A DNA stretch of 5,484 nt from an uncultured Candidatus Competibacteraceae bacterium (GTDB lineage Bacteria > Pseudomonadota > Gammaproteobacteria > Competibacterales > Competibacteraceae): positions 1 to 5,484 of the forward strand of contig CALMNY010000212.1 of the NCBI GenBank assembly GCA_937872125.1, given 5' to 3'. Below the pieces are notes generated by a model, which saw only the letters and a list, made by a program, of their open reading frames with translations, was not told where the DNA came from and did no database searches. Position numbers and translations under genes: made by a program. Every line of letters begins with the position of its first letter. Position 1 is the stretch's first letter. Shown here piece after piece: positions 1 to 5,407 of this stretch.

Positions 1-78
1 GTGATGTTAGTTTGGCTTACCCGCGCCGCCATTTCGATCACAGGAAAATTTACAGAAGGATATTTTCACGAATTTTGC

Positions 79-546
79 CTATGGCCGATGACGTGATACG
101 TGCTTGAAAAGCCAAGCGCCCTTGACGCTCAGCGCCGATATGCCAACGCCATATCCCAGACCGCCAACACTTTGTACAGAAAAAAACGGGTTCTTGAATC
201 CAACTTTAGGGCCAGCGGAAATGTATAAGGCATCAATGCCGACGCCTGCTCCGATACCAGCAGTCGCTATATGGCCTGGGCATTGGTCTAAATCGACGAC
301 GCTAAAAGGCTGGCTCAGTCCCATCCACCCACTACAATCGATAGAAGACCAATCATCCACATCTCCACCGGATCCGGCTTCTCCTCCCAGACCCCATCCC
401 GTACCCGCAAAATGAAATCGAGCGGATATATCGGCTTTTTTACTGTAAAAAGTAAATGCCCAGATTCCAGCCGCTAACACCAGACCGACGCCACCGGTTC
501 CGAGGTCACAGACTTTCCAGTCATCTGCTTTTATTGCCAATGACAT
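79..546 (-). CDS. Glycine-rich hypothetical protein, 155 aa
   Basis: I do not recognise this gene with confidence. The frame stays open up to 582, but the start at 546 is preferred because a perfect GGAGG (553-557, minus strand) lies 6 bases upstream of that ATG; the stop is TAG. The first ~15 residues are hydrophilic. A hydrophobic stretch at about residues 18-34 (GGVGLVLAAGIWAFTFY) could be a membrane segment or an uncleaved signal. The rest alternates glycine-rich runs (residues ~48-61, and a second run with GIGAGVGIDA) with aromatic and aliphatic residues, suggesting a small beta-structured domain. The glycine pattern loosely recalls the VapA/VapB virulence-associated family of Rhodococcus equi and its scattered homologues; this is recollection only and weak. 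It stands alone, is divergent from the fabD side, and is more AT-rich than the genes to the right, which may mean horizontal acquisition. The opposite-strand frame at 104-415 is proline-rich and looks like a shadow. Confidence 0.6.
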   Translation of the reverse strand: MSLAIKADDWKVCDLGTGGVGLVLAAGIWAFTFYSKKADISARFHFAGTGWGLGGEAGSGGDVDDWSSIDCSGWMGLSQPFSVVDLDQCPGHIATAGIGAGVGIDALYISAGPKVGFKNPFFSVQSVGGLGYGVGISALSVKGAWLFKHVSRHRP

Positions 547-552
547 AAAAAA

Positions 553-557
553 CCTCC
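553..557 (-). promoter_or_regulatory. Ribosome binding site deciding the start of the glycine-rich protein gene
   Basis: On the minus strand GGAGG is followed by six T residues and then ATG at 546. This strong site favours the start at 546 over the upstream ATG at 582, which would place the GGAGG inside the coding region. Confidence 0.7.
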
Positions 558-734
558 AGTAGTTTTGCAATGTGAAAGTCAAATCATGAGTTGGGCTTTC
601 ATAAGATCACTCCATATACATTCTGGTCAGACTCTAGGTGAGAATGGACCGATTTCATCTGGCTGGCCCATCGCATAGGCAACGAACAGGTATTGCCATT
701 TACCGATATAGCAAAGCCCATACCACTTGATTAT

Positions 735-752
735 TTCAATTAACCTATTGAA
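735..752. repeat. AT-rich inverted repeat
   Basis: TTCAAT (735-740) and ATTGAA (747-752) form a perfect 6-base inverted repeat around a 6-base spacer, followed on the plus strand by a T-rich run to about 766. It could be a regulator site, or a weak terminator-like structure although the stem has almost no GC. No function is shown. Confidence 0.3.
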
Positions 753-785
753 TTTTAATTTTTTTATAGTTCTTGAGAGGCGGTG

Positions 786-803
786 GTGGGTCATGGTTGA
801 CCC
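786..803. repeat. GGGTCA-N4-TGACCC palindrome, copy 1
   Basis: GTGGGTCA (786-793), loop TGGT, then TGACCC (798-803) gives a perfect 6-base stem. The same core recurs at 881-898 with a different loop. A further half site GGTCAA (814-819) can also pair with TTGACC (797-802), so alternative foldings exist. It could be a dimeric regulator site, a REP-like repeat or the debris of a small mobile element. Confidence 0.55.
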
Positions 804-880
804 GGCGGGAACCGGTCAAAAACCGGGGAAAGAGCGCTAACGGATTGAGCAATCAGCAGCGCGCCAGCCAGCACCCACGA

Positions 881-900
881 GTGGGTCATTTCTGACCCAC
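881..900. repeat. GGGTCA-N4-TGACCC palindrome, copy 2
   Basis: GTGGGTCA (881-888), loop TTTC, TGACCCAC (893-900) gives a perfect 8-base stem. A third arm ACCCAC at 873-878 could compete for GTGGGT (881-886), but only with a 2-base loop, which is unfavourable. The shared core with copy 1, including the leading GT, argues against chance. Confidence 0.6.
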
Positions 901-976
901 TGGATGGCGCACAGGAAGAAGCATACTGTAGCTACGTGGTTCAACGTTTCGACTCACGCGAGATAGTGGCTTTTAT

Positions 977-1349
977 CTATGCCGTGTTGGTACCCAACAA
1001 GAGGCGCAACCGGTAATCATCATTGAGGGCGGCGCGCAGTTTGCGGCGACGGATACTGTCACGCGGGGAGCTGTTATGACGCCGCACATTCAGGGCGATG
1101 CGGCGAATCAGGGCTAAGTTAGGTGTCGTGCGAGGGAATGCCGTTGGGCCGATCCAAAAAGCCTCGCAGCCCGTCTTCCTTCTCCTCGGCAAAGTCCGCC
1201 ATGCCCACCCAGTCCTCCACCCCGCTCAACACCGCGCACAGGACAATCATCAGAATATCCTGGAGTTTGTGGAGCTTGTTGCGCGTCTCGCGGCGGGGAT
1301 CGGGCAGATCGGCGAAATAGGGGCGCGGGTCGAGTAGTTGGGGCCGCAT
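977..1349 (-). pseudogene. ISAs1-family transposase, internally deleted and frameshifted
   Basis: The 5' part (1349 down to about 1122) encodes ~76 residues matching the N-terminal transposase-associated domain of ISAs1-family enzymes: a DPR motif, an HKLQDIL stretch, GVEDWVGMADFAEEKED, and GIPSHDT. After SHDT the frame hits TAA (1119-1121). The frame one base over continues as NLALIRRIALN..SIRRRKLRAALNDDYRLRLLL, the typical C-terminus of the same family, ending in TAG at 977. Family members are usually about 370 residues, so roughly 250 central residues are gone, including the DDE catalytic region. The start at 1349 is chosen because GGAGAG lies about 6 bases upstream; an ATG at 1397 is also in frame, but its only Shine-Dalgarno-like sequence abuts it with no spacing. 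The product cannot be an active transposase. Confidence 0.85.
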
Positions 1350-1414
1350 CAGTTCTCTCCAGTCGATGATCCGGATTCGGTTATCCCAGCAATCCATCTC
1401 CTGTCAATCCACCA

Positions 1415-1432
1415 CATAGCGCGATTGCCCTG
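1415..1432 (-). repeat. Terminal inverted repeat of the ISAs1 remnant (transposase 5' side)
   Basis: Read outward to inward on the minus strand it starts CAGGGCAATCGC, the expected style of end for this family, and lies about 65 bases upstream of the chosen transposase start. It marks the right boundary of the element at 1432. Confidence 0.6.
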
Positions 1433-1450
1433 GCTTCAGTCTCGCCTGCC

Positions 1451-1479
1451 TTGCCTTATCAGTGACTTGGCCGTATCTT
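1451..1479 (+). promoter_or_regulatory. Candidate sigma-70 promoter for the fabD-like gene
   Basis: TTGCCT (1451-1456) and TATCTT (1474-1479) are separated by 17 bases; each matches the consensus at 4 of 6 positions. It lies 19 bases outside the IS end and about 28 bases before the ribosome binding site at 1507. Prediction by eye only. Confidence 0.35.
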
Positions 1480-1506
1480 TGCGCGCCTATTTCATCACCC
1501 CCCTAC

Positions 1507-1512
1507 AGGAGG
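1507..1512 (+). promoter_or_regulatory. Ribosome binding site deciding a GTG start
   Basis: AGGAGG sits 9 bases upstream of the GTG at 1522. This chooses GTG over the in-frame ATGs at 1462, whose N-terminus would span the promoter and this site, and at 1546, directly before the FVFPGQGSQ motif. Confidence 0.7.
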
Positions 1513-1521
1513 GCAGCGGCC

Positions 1522-2505
1522 GTGTCGAGTCAGGACCAGCAGATCATGTTCGTGTTTCCGGGACAGGGTTCCCAGTATGTCGGGATGGGCAGTGACCTCA
1601 TCCGGGATTTTCCCACCGCCCAGCGCCGCTACGAACAGGCGAACGACATCCTCGGCTATGACCTCGTTAAGCTGTGCCTGGAAGGGCCGGAAGAGGAACT
1701 GAAACTCACCCACCACACTCAGCCCGCCCTGCTCACCCACTCGCTGATCTGCCTGGAACTCTTCCGCGAACTGACTGAAAACCGCGTACAACCAGTCCTG
1801 GCCGCCGGCCACAGTCTGGGCGAATACTGCGCTCTGGTCGCCGCCGGGGCGCTGAGCTTTGAAACCGCCCTGCAGTTGGTGCAAAAGCGCGGCGAGTGCA
1901 TGGGAACCTACGGTGACGGCGAAATGCTGGCCTTCCCGCTCCATCTCGACACCGTCCGTCCGCTGGCCGAAAAGCACTACTGCGCCGTCGCCGCCTGCAA
2001 CCTGCCCGATCAAACCGTAGTCGGCGGTCGCGGCGACGATCTGGACCGGCTGACCGAGGACGCCCATGCGCAATTCCCACGCAAGCGGCCTACCCGACTC
2101 AAAACCGAGGGCGCGTTCCATACCTTCTATATGATCACCGCCGCCCAGCATTACCGGCCGGTGCTGGACACCGCCGCGATGACCGCGCCGACCGTCCGCG
2201 TCCTGTCCAACTACACCGGCACCCACCACGATCCCGATCCAGCCGCCATCAAAACCCGGCTGTTCTTCCAACTGTTCCATCCGGTCAACTGGATCGGCAA
2301 CCTGGAAACGGCCTTCCACGATGGCATCACGACCATCGTCGAATTTGGCGGCGGCCTGGGCAGCGGCACCGCGCCAGAAGACAAGCGCCCCAACCTGGAA
2401 AGCATGATCAAGAAGGCGCTGCGCGGTTCAGATTTTAGCGTCCATTACCACGCAGCCATTAACAGCCAGACGTTGCGGGAAGCGGCGGAGGCGCTACGTT
2501 CATGA
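1522..2505 (+). CDS. FabD-type acyl carrier protein S-(malonyl)acyltransferase, stand-alone
   Basis: This 327-residue protein belongs to the malonyl-CoA:ACP transacylase/PKS acyltransferase fold, of usual length (about 310-330). Visible motifs are FPGQGSQ (12-18, oxyanion glutamine), GHSLGEY with nucleophile Ser98, the RG..M arginine (Arg123) that in the family binds the extender carboxylate, Asn160, and catalytic His200 in GAFHTFYM. The intact arginine and GAFH motif point to malonyl rather than plain acyl substrates, as in FabD and the discrete transferases of trans-AT polyketide systems. HTFYM replaces the commoner HTPLM/HSPLM, and the C-terminal segment EFGGGLGSG is followed by a charged tail. 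It is not beside plsX, fabH, fabG or acpP, so it is probably not the housekeeping FabD. Its partner carrier protein is not in the window. Downstream lies the decarboxylase operon after ~500 bases, so a shared transcript is uncertain. Cytosolic; no signal peptide. Confidence 0.88.
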   Translation: MSSQDQQIMFVFPGQGSQYVGMGSDLIRDFPTAQRRYEQANDILGYDLVKLCLEGPEEELKLTHHTQPALLTHSLICLELFRELTENRVQPVLAAGHSLGEYCALVAAGALSFETALQLVQKRGECMGTYGDGEMLAFPLHLDTVRPLAEKHYCAVAACNLPDQTVVGGRGDDLDRLTEDAHAQFPRKRPTRLKTEGAFHTFYMITAAQHYRPVLDTAAMTAPTVRVLSNYTGTHHDPDPAAIKTRLFFQLFHPVNWIGNLETAFHDGITTIVEFGGGLGSGTAPEDKRPNLESMIKKALRGSDFSVHYHAAINSQTLREAAEALRS

Positions 2506-2864
2506 GACATCGCGCCGCCATGCCTGCCCAACGCACCCGCCGCTTCCTCCGCCAGGAAGCGTTGAAGCGATCCCATCGCCGGTGCGATCTGATCCGAATC
2601 GTCCCGGAAGACGAAGCCACAGCGCCCCCGCCGCGCATCATCAACCCTGTGGAGCCGCCAGCGAAATGACTGTAACCCGGTCTCTCCAGTGATCCACAGC
2701 CACTCAGGAATTTCTGCTGCTTGCGCGAGAGACTGGCGTTGCTGCTCCGGTAATTCCCAATAATAATCGTCGGCTATCGCGTTTGCCCGGATTTCAGCTA
2801 CCCTTAACCGGAGTGTTTGCTGGAACTGGTCATCGCGGGATGGGCGGGAGTTCGCCCCCGTCAA
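2445..2864 (-). CDS. Doubtful hypothetical protein antisense to the fabD 3' end
   Basis: An open frame of 139 codons begins with TTG at 2864 (no ATG near the start, only weak GGCGG-like sequence upstream) and ends with TAA inside the 3' end of the acyltransferase gene, overlapping it by 61 bases on the opposite strand. Residues ~30-80 (ADDYYWELPEQQRQSL, then EIPEWLWITGETGLQSFRWRLHR) have a protein-like mix of residues and fewer GC-biased codons than a typical shadow frame. The C-terminal third is Ala/Gly/Arg-rich and less convincing. I recognise no family. It may be a real orphan gene, the remnant of one, or chance; it is the only substantial open frame in the 2506-2950 gap. Confidence 0.25.
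   Translation of the reverse strand: MTGANSRPSRDDQFQQTLRLRVAEIRANAIADDYYWELPEQQRQSLAQAAEIPEWLWITGETGLQSFRWRLHRVDDARRGRCGFVFRDDSDQIAPAMGSLQRFLAEEAAGALGRHGGAMSHERSASAASRNVWLLMAAW
2502..2669 (+). CDS. Possible small basic ORF overlapping the fabD stop
   Basis: An ATG overlaps the acyltransferase stop codon in an ATGA arrangement, with GGAGG (2487-2491) 10 bases upstream, the layout expected for translational coupling. The 55-residue product is arginine-rich (MRHRAAMPAQRTRRFLRQ...) and ends in PPAK; no family is recognised. Arginine-rich short frames arise easily in GC-rich DNA, and it overlaps the opposite-strand frame at 2445-2864, so at most one of the two is likely to be real. Confidence 0.2.
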   Translation: MRHRAAMPAQRTRRFLRQEALKRSHRRCDLIRIVPEDEATAPPPRIINPVEPPAK

Positions 2865-2926
2865 CCGCCCATTACGCCACCCAAGTTTTTCCCCCCGTAC
2901 TAAAACACGAATGATCAGCCCTGCGT

Positions 2927-2942
2927 GGCCCGGACGCGGGCC
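2927..2942. promoter_or_regulatory. GC-only hairpin in the leader of the decarboxylase operon
   Basis: GGCCCG (2927-2932), loop GACG, CGGGCC (2937-2942) forms a perfect 6-base GC stem about 60 bases before the first gene. No T run follows directly on either strand, so a classical terminator is not supported; it could be a leader structure or chance in GC-rich DNA. A TTGACT at 2954-2959 could be a -35 element but no good -10 follows at 16-18 bases. Confidence 0.3.
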
Positions 2943-3001
2943 GGAGGGGATTGTTGACTGTTCTTTTGCCCATTTGCCACGACCATCACGAGGTAAAAAT
3001 T

Positions 3002-4552
3002 ATGCTGTCCGAGAAACAACTTGAAATCCTGCGGGAACGCCGCGCCAAAGTGCTGGCCGGCGGCGGCGCGGACAAAATTCAGGAACGACACGCCAAGGGC
3101 CTGCTCAGCGCCCGCGAACGGCTGCTGGCGCTGTTCCAGGAAGACACCTTTCAGGAAATCGCCACTCACGCCAAGCACGCTGGCAAGCATTTCGGCCTGG
3201 CCGATAAGGAACTGCCCTCCGACGGCGTGATCGTCGGCACCGGTTTCGTGGATGGGCGGCCGGTCGCGGCGTTCAGCCAGGATTTCACCGTGATGGGCGG
3301 CACTCTGGGCAAGATGCACGCCAAGAAGATCGTGCAGTCCATGCAGATGGCCCTGAAGATCGGCGTACCGGTGGTGGCGTTCAAGGACTCCGCCGGCGCC
3401 CGCATCCAGGAAGCGGTGGACGCGCTATCCGGCTACGGCGAGGTGTTCTATCAAAACGTGCTGCTGTCGGGCGTGGTGCCGCAGATCGCCATCATCGCCG
3501 GTCCCTGCGCCGGCGGCGCGTCCTATTCGCCGGCGCTGATGGACTACATCATCATGACCCGGCAAAACGCCTACATGTTCATCACTGGCCCGGAGGTGAT
3601 CAAGGCGGTCACCGGCCGCACCACCAGTCTCGAGGATGTCGGCAGCGCCGAGATGCACGCCACGGTCAGCGGCAACGTCCACTTCATCGCCGAGGACGAC
3701 CGCCACGCGATCCAGATCGCCAAGGCGCTGCTGAGCTACATGCCGTCCAACAACACCGAGGACCCGCCGCACCGGCCCTATCCCGATCTCGACTTATCGC
3801 CGGACGAGGGCATCAACGCCCTGATTCCCGAAACCTCCGCCGAGCCGATGGATGTCAAGCTGGTCATCCAGCGGCTGGTGGACAACGGTCAGTTCCTGGA
3901 AGTCCACGCCGGCTGGGCGGGTAACATCGTGGTCGGTTTCGCCCGCATTCAGGGCATCGTGGTCGGCGTGCTCGCCAACCAGTCGCTGGTCAAGGCCGGC
4001 GCGATGGACATTGATGCCTCCGACAAGGGCGCCCGCTTTATCCGTTTCTGCAACGCGTTCAACATCCCGCTGGTGACGCTGGTGGACGTGCCCGGCTTCC
4101 TGCCCGGCATCGAGCAGGAGCGCGGCGGCATCATCCGTCATGGCGCCAAGATGCTCTACACCTACGCCTCGGCGACGGTGCCCAAGATCACCATCATCCT
4201 GCGCAAGGCTTACGGCGGCTCCTATCTGGCGATGTGCGCCCAGGAGATGGGAGCGGATATGGTGTTTGCCTGGCCGACCGCCGAAATCGCGGTGATGGGG
4301 GCGGAAGGCGCAGTCAACATCCTCTATCGCAGCGAACTCAAGGGCGCGGAGGACCGCAAGGCCAAGGCCAAGGAACTGGTGGAGGAATACCGGGCCAAGT
4401 TCGCCTCGCCGTATATGTCCGCTTCGCGCGGCTACATCACCGACGTGATCGAACCGGCCGACACCCGCGCCACCATTGCGCTGGCGCTGCGCAAGCTGCT
4501 GACCAAGCGCGAACTGCGCCCGGCCAAGAAGCACGGCGATATCCCGCTCTGA
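3002..4552 (+). CDS. mmdA: Methylmalonyl-CoA decarboxylase alpha (carboxyltransferase) subunit
   Basis: This 516-residue cytosolic protein is a biotin-dependent acyl-CoA carboxyltransferase of the crotonase fold, like propionyl-CoA carboxylase beta. It transfers the carboxyl group between (methyl)malonyl-CoA and biotin on the carrier protein. The start at 3002 is preferred over the ATG at 2951 because GAGG (2990-2993) precedes it by 8 bases and MLSEKQLEILRERR is a normal family N-terminus. The N-terminal domain carries the oxyanion-hole loop GPCAGGASYSP (167-177); the C-terminal domain carries DVPGFLPG (362-369), RKAYGGSY (401-408) and AWPTAEIAVMGAEGAVNIL (from 423). The tail RPAKKHGDIPL is typical of decarboxylase and PCC-beta subunits. 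No biotin carboxylase is present, and the following genes are membrane decarboxylase subunits, so a sodium-pumping decarboxylase is favoured over an ATP-dependent carboxylase. Substrate (methylmalonyl- versus malonyl-CoA) is inferred from context. Glutaconyl-CoA decarboxylase alpha is longer and less likely. The usual GG before the H..xSG segment reads GSAEMHATVSG here (214-). Confidence 0.88.
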   Translation: MLSEKQLEILRERRAKVLAGGGADKIQERHAKGLLSARERLLALFQEDTFQEIATHAKHAGKHFGLADKELPSDGVIVGTGFVDGRPVAAFSQDFTVMGGTLGKMHAKKIVQSMQMALKIGVPVVAFKDSAGARIQEAVDALSGYGEVFYQNVLLSGVVPQIAIIAGPCAGGASYSPALMDYIIMTRQNAYMFITGPEVIKAVTGRTTSLEDVGSAEMHATVSGNVHFIAEDDRHAIQIAKALLSYMPSNNTEDPPHRPYPDLDLSPDEGINALIPETSAEPMDVKLVIQRLVDNGQFLEVHAGWAGNIVVGFARIQGIVVGVLANQSLVKAGAMDIDASDKGARFIRFCNAFNIPLVTLVDVPGFLPGIEQERGGIIRHGAKMLYTYASATVPKITIILRKAYGGSYLAMCAQEMGADMVFAWPTAEIAVMGAEGAVNILYRSELKGAEDRKAKAKELVEEYRAKFASPYMSASRGYITDVIEPADTRATIALALRKLLTKRELRPAKKHGDIPL

Positions 4553-4588
4553 TCCGTTCACCGAATTCAACCCTACGGGAATTCACCG

Positions 4589-4936
4589 ATGAACACCCCC
4601 TCTTACACCACGATGGACGCCATCGGCGACATGTTCGTGATCTACGGCATCGTGATCGTCATCTCGATGCTGGTCGCAGTGGTCATTCGCGGCATCGTCT
4701 GGGTCTTGTCGCGCCAGGCCAGGCAGGAGGAAACCAAAGCCCCGGCCAAGCCTGCCGCGCCGCCCGTCATCGCCGGCGTCCCTCAGGAACATCTGGCCGT
4801 CATCACCGCCGCGGTGGCCGCGATGATGGGCGCGCACCGGATCGTCCACATCGAAACGGCCGGCCGCGGCTTCGGCTGGACAGCGGAAGCGCGCACGGTC
4901 CATCACACCTCGCACGCGCCGCGCGCATCGCACTAA
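4589..4936 (+). CDS. mmdD: Decarboxylase delta subunit (OadG/MmdD-like membrane anchor)
   Basis: This 115-residue protein fits the OadG family, the small subunit that joins the carboxyltransferase to the membrane pump in oxaloacetate and methylmalonyl-CoA decarboxylases. One transmembrane helix spans about residues 15-40 (MFVIYGIVIVISMLVAVV..). It is followed by an Ala/Pro/Lys linker (50-63) and a cytoplasmic domain with the family pattern HLAVITAAVAAMMGAHRIVHI and a conserved Trp97. The C-terminus is rich in histidine (His83, 87, 105, 106, 109, 115); in OadG the C-terminal region binds a metal ion, so metal binding is plausible here. It starts 36 bases after mmdA with a modest GGGA site (4577-4580), so it is in the same operon. 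An alternative start at Met9 is possible but lacks a better site. Small size and low conservation make the family call rest on layout as much as on motifs. Confidence 0.8.
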   Translation: MNTPSYTTMDAIGDMFVIYGIVIVISMLVAVVIRGIVWVLSRQARQEETKAPAKPAAPPVIAGVPQEHLAVITAAVAAMMGAHRIVHIETAGRGFGWTAEARTVHHTSHAPRASH

Positions 4937-4980
4937 GCATTTGAACCCCTTTCCATCCCCTATCTTGCGAGCAAATCCAC

Positions 4981-5388
4981 ATGGAGAAGAAGTTCCGTAT
5001 CACCGTCGAGGGCAAGCAGTATGTCGTTACGGTCGAGGACATTACGACCGATAGCGCCCAAGGTTTTTATCAGGATACAGCGGCGGCCGCAGCGCCGCCC
5101 TCCGTCGTCGCGGCGGGGTCGGCGGCCGCCACGCCCGCGCCCGCACCTGCCGCCAGTTCCCCTGGAGTAGCCGGGCCGGGCGACGAAGTGGCGCCGCTGG
5201 GCGGCGTGGTGCAAACGGTTCACGTCAGCGTCGGTCAGGCCATCAACGAGGGCGACAAGCTGGTCTCGCTGGAAGCCATGAAGATGGTCACGCACGTCGT
5301 CGCCCGCCGGGGCGGCAAAGTCACCAGCATCGCGGTCAAACCGGGCGATCCGGTGGACGCCGGGCAGGTGCTGTTGACCATCGGCTGA
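4981..5388 (+). CDS. mmdC: Biotin carrier subunit of the decarboxylase (gamma)
   Basis: This 135-residue protein carries the covalently bound biotin that shuttles the carboxyl group from MmdA to the membrane subunit. Residues 1-20 (MEKKFRITVEGKQYVVTVED) match the usual N-terminal strand pair. An Ala/Pro linker covers about 34-66, and the biotinyl domain covers about 68-135 with the biotinylation motif EAMKM and Lys101. The closing VKPGDPVDAGQVLLTIG is standard for the fold. The loop usually written AP(M/L)PG reads APLGG (71-75). It needs a biotin-protein ligase encoded elsewhere. The gene starts 44 bases after mmdD and has no good Shine-Dalgarno; the nearest candidate is GCGAG at about 4968, so coupling to upstream translation may matter. 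OadA-type fusions join this domain to the carboxyltransferase; here it is separate, as in methylmalonyl-CoA decarboxylases. Confidence 0.9.
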   Translation: MEKKFRITVEGKQYVVTVEDITTDSAQGFYQDTAAAAAPPSVVAAGSAAATPAPAPAASSPGVAGPGDEVAPLGGVVQTVHVSVGQAINEGDKLVSLEAMKMVTHVVARRGGKVTSIAVKPGDPVDAGQVLLTIG

Positions 5389-5393
5389 GCGCC

Positions 5394-5398
5394 GGGAG
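5394..5398 (+). promoter_or_regulatory. Ribosome binding site for mmdB
   Basis: GGGAG lies 9 bases before the ATG at 5408 and just after the mmdC stop codon (5386-5388), which supports that start for the truncated last gene. Confidence 0.5.
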
Positions 5399-5407
5399 CG
5401 TTCCGCC

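Larger units (their letters stand above)
583..976. other. Intergenic region with palindromes, no supported gene
   Basis: No convincing coding frame is seen on either strand. The first ~200 bases are AT-rich, with a T-rich stretch around 753-770; the part after about 780 becomes GC-rich. It holds the AT-rich inverted repeat at 735-752, the two GGGTCA-N4-TGACCC palindromes at 786-803 and 881-900, and between them short repeats of AACCGG (810-815 and 821-826). The region lies between the divergent start of the glycine-rich gene and the decayed left edge of the IS remnant. Confidence 0.6.
977..1432 (-). mobile_element. Remnant of an ISAs1-family insertion sequence
   Basis: The element contains the deleted transposase and, upstream of its 5' end, a terminal sequence that on the minus strand reads CAGGGCAATCGCGCTATG (1432 down to 1415), resembling the CAGGGCA-type ends I recall for this family. 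At the other side, just past the transposase stop, no good partner is visible; 951-969 (GACTCACGCGAGATAGTGG) may be a decayed inverted repeat but the match is poor. No target duplication is found when the bases after 1432 are compared with the left flank. It therefore looks like an old, immobile fragment with a decayed or lost left end. Confidence 0.75.

Noticed and set aside
1..96. Plus-strand frame open from the window start to TGA at 94-96, possibly the end of an upstream gene
   Set aside because: Only 31 codons, no recognisable family and overlap with the 3' end of the opposite-strand gene; cannot be told from chance.
104..415. Plus-strand proline-rich frame of 103 codons
   Set aside because: Antisense to the better supported minus-strand gene, low-complexity proline/serine composition and no clear ribosome binding site.
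812..826. CCGGT/ACCGG short stem as a terminator
   Set aside because: A 5-base stem with no T run after it; chance level in GC-rich DNA.
951..969. Possible left terminal inverted repeat of the IS remnant
   Set aside because: Needs gaps to match the right end and lacks the outer CAGGGCA; kept only as a remark, not as a feature.
1098..1337. Plus-strand frames across the IS remnant
   Set aside because: They lie antisense to clear ISAs1 transposase sequence and have no family signal.
1495..2319. Minus-strand frame of 274 codons
   Set aside because: Antisense shadow of the acyltransferase gene, Gly/Gln/Val-rich, caused by GC-rich codons on the true strand.
3794..4570. Minus-strand frame of 258 codons
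   Set aside because: Antisense shadow of mmdA; His/Asp/Arg/Gly-rich composition typical of the complement of a GC-rich gene.
4234..4944. Plus-strand frame of 236 codons overlapping the end of mmdA and all of mmdD
   Set aside because: Arg/Gly/His-rich out-of-frame reading; the real genes in the other frames have clear motifs.
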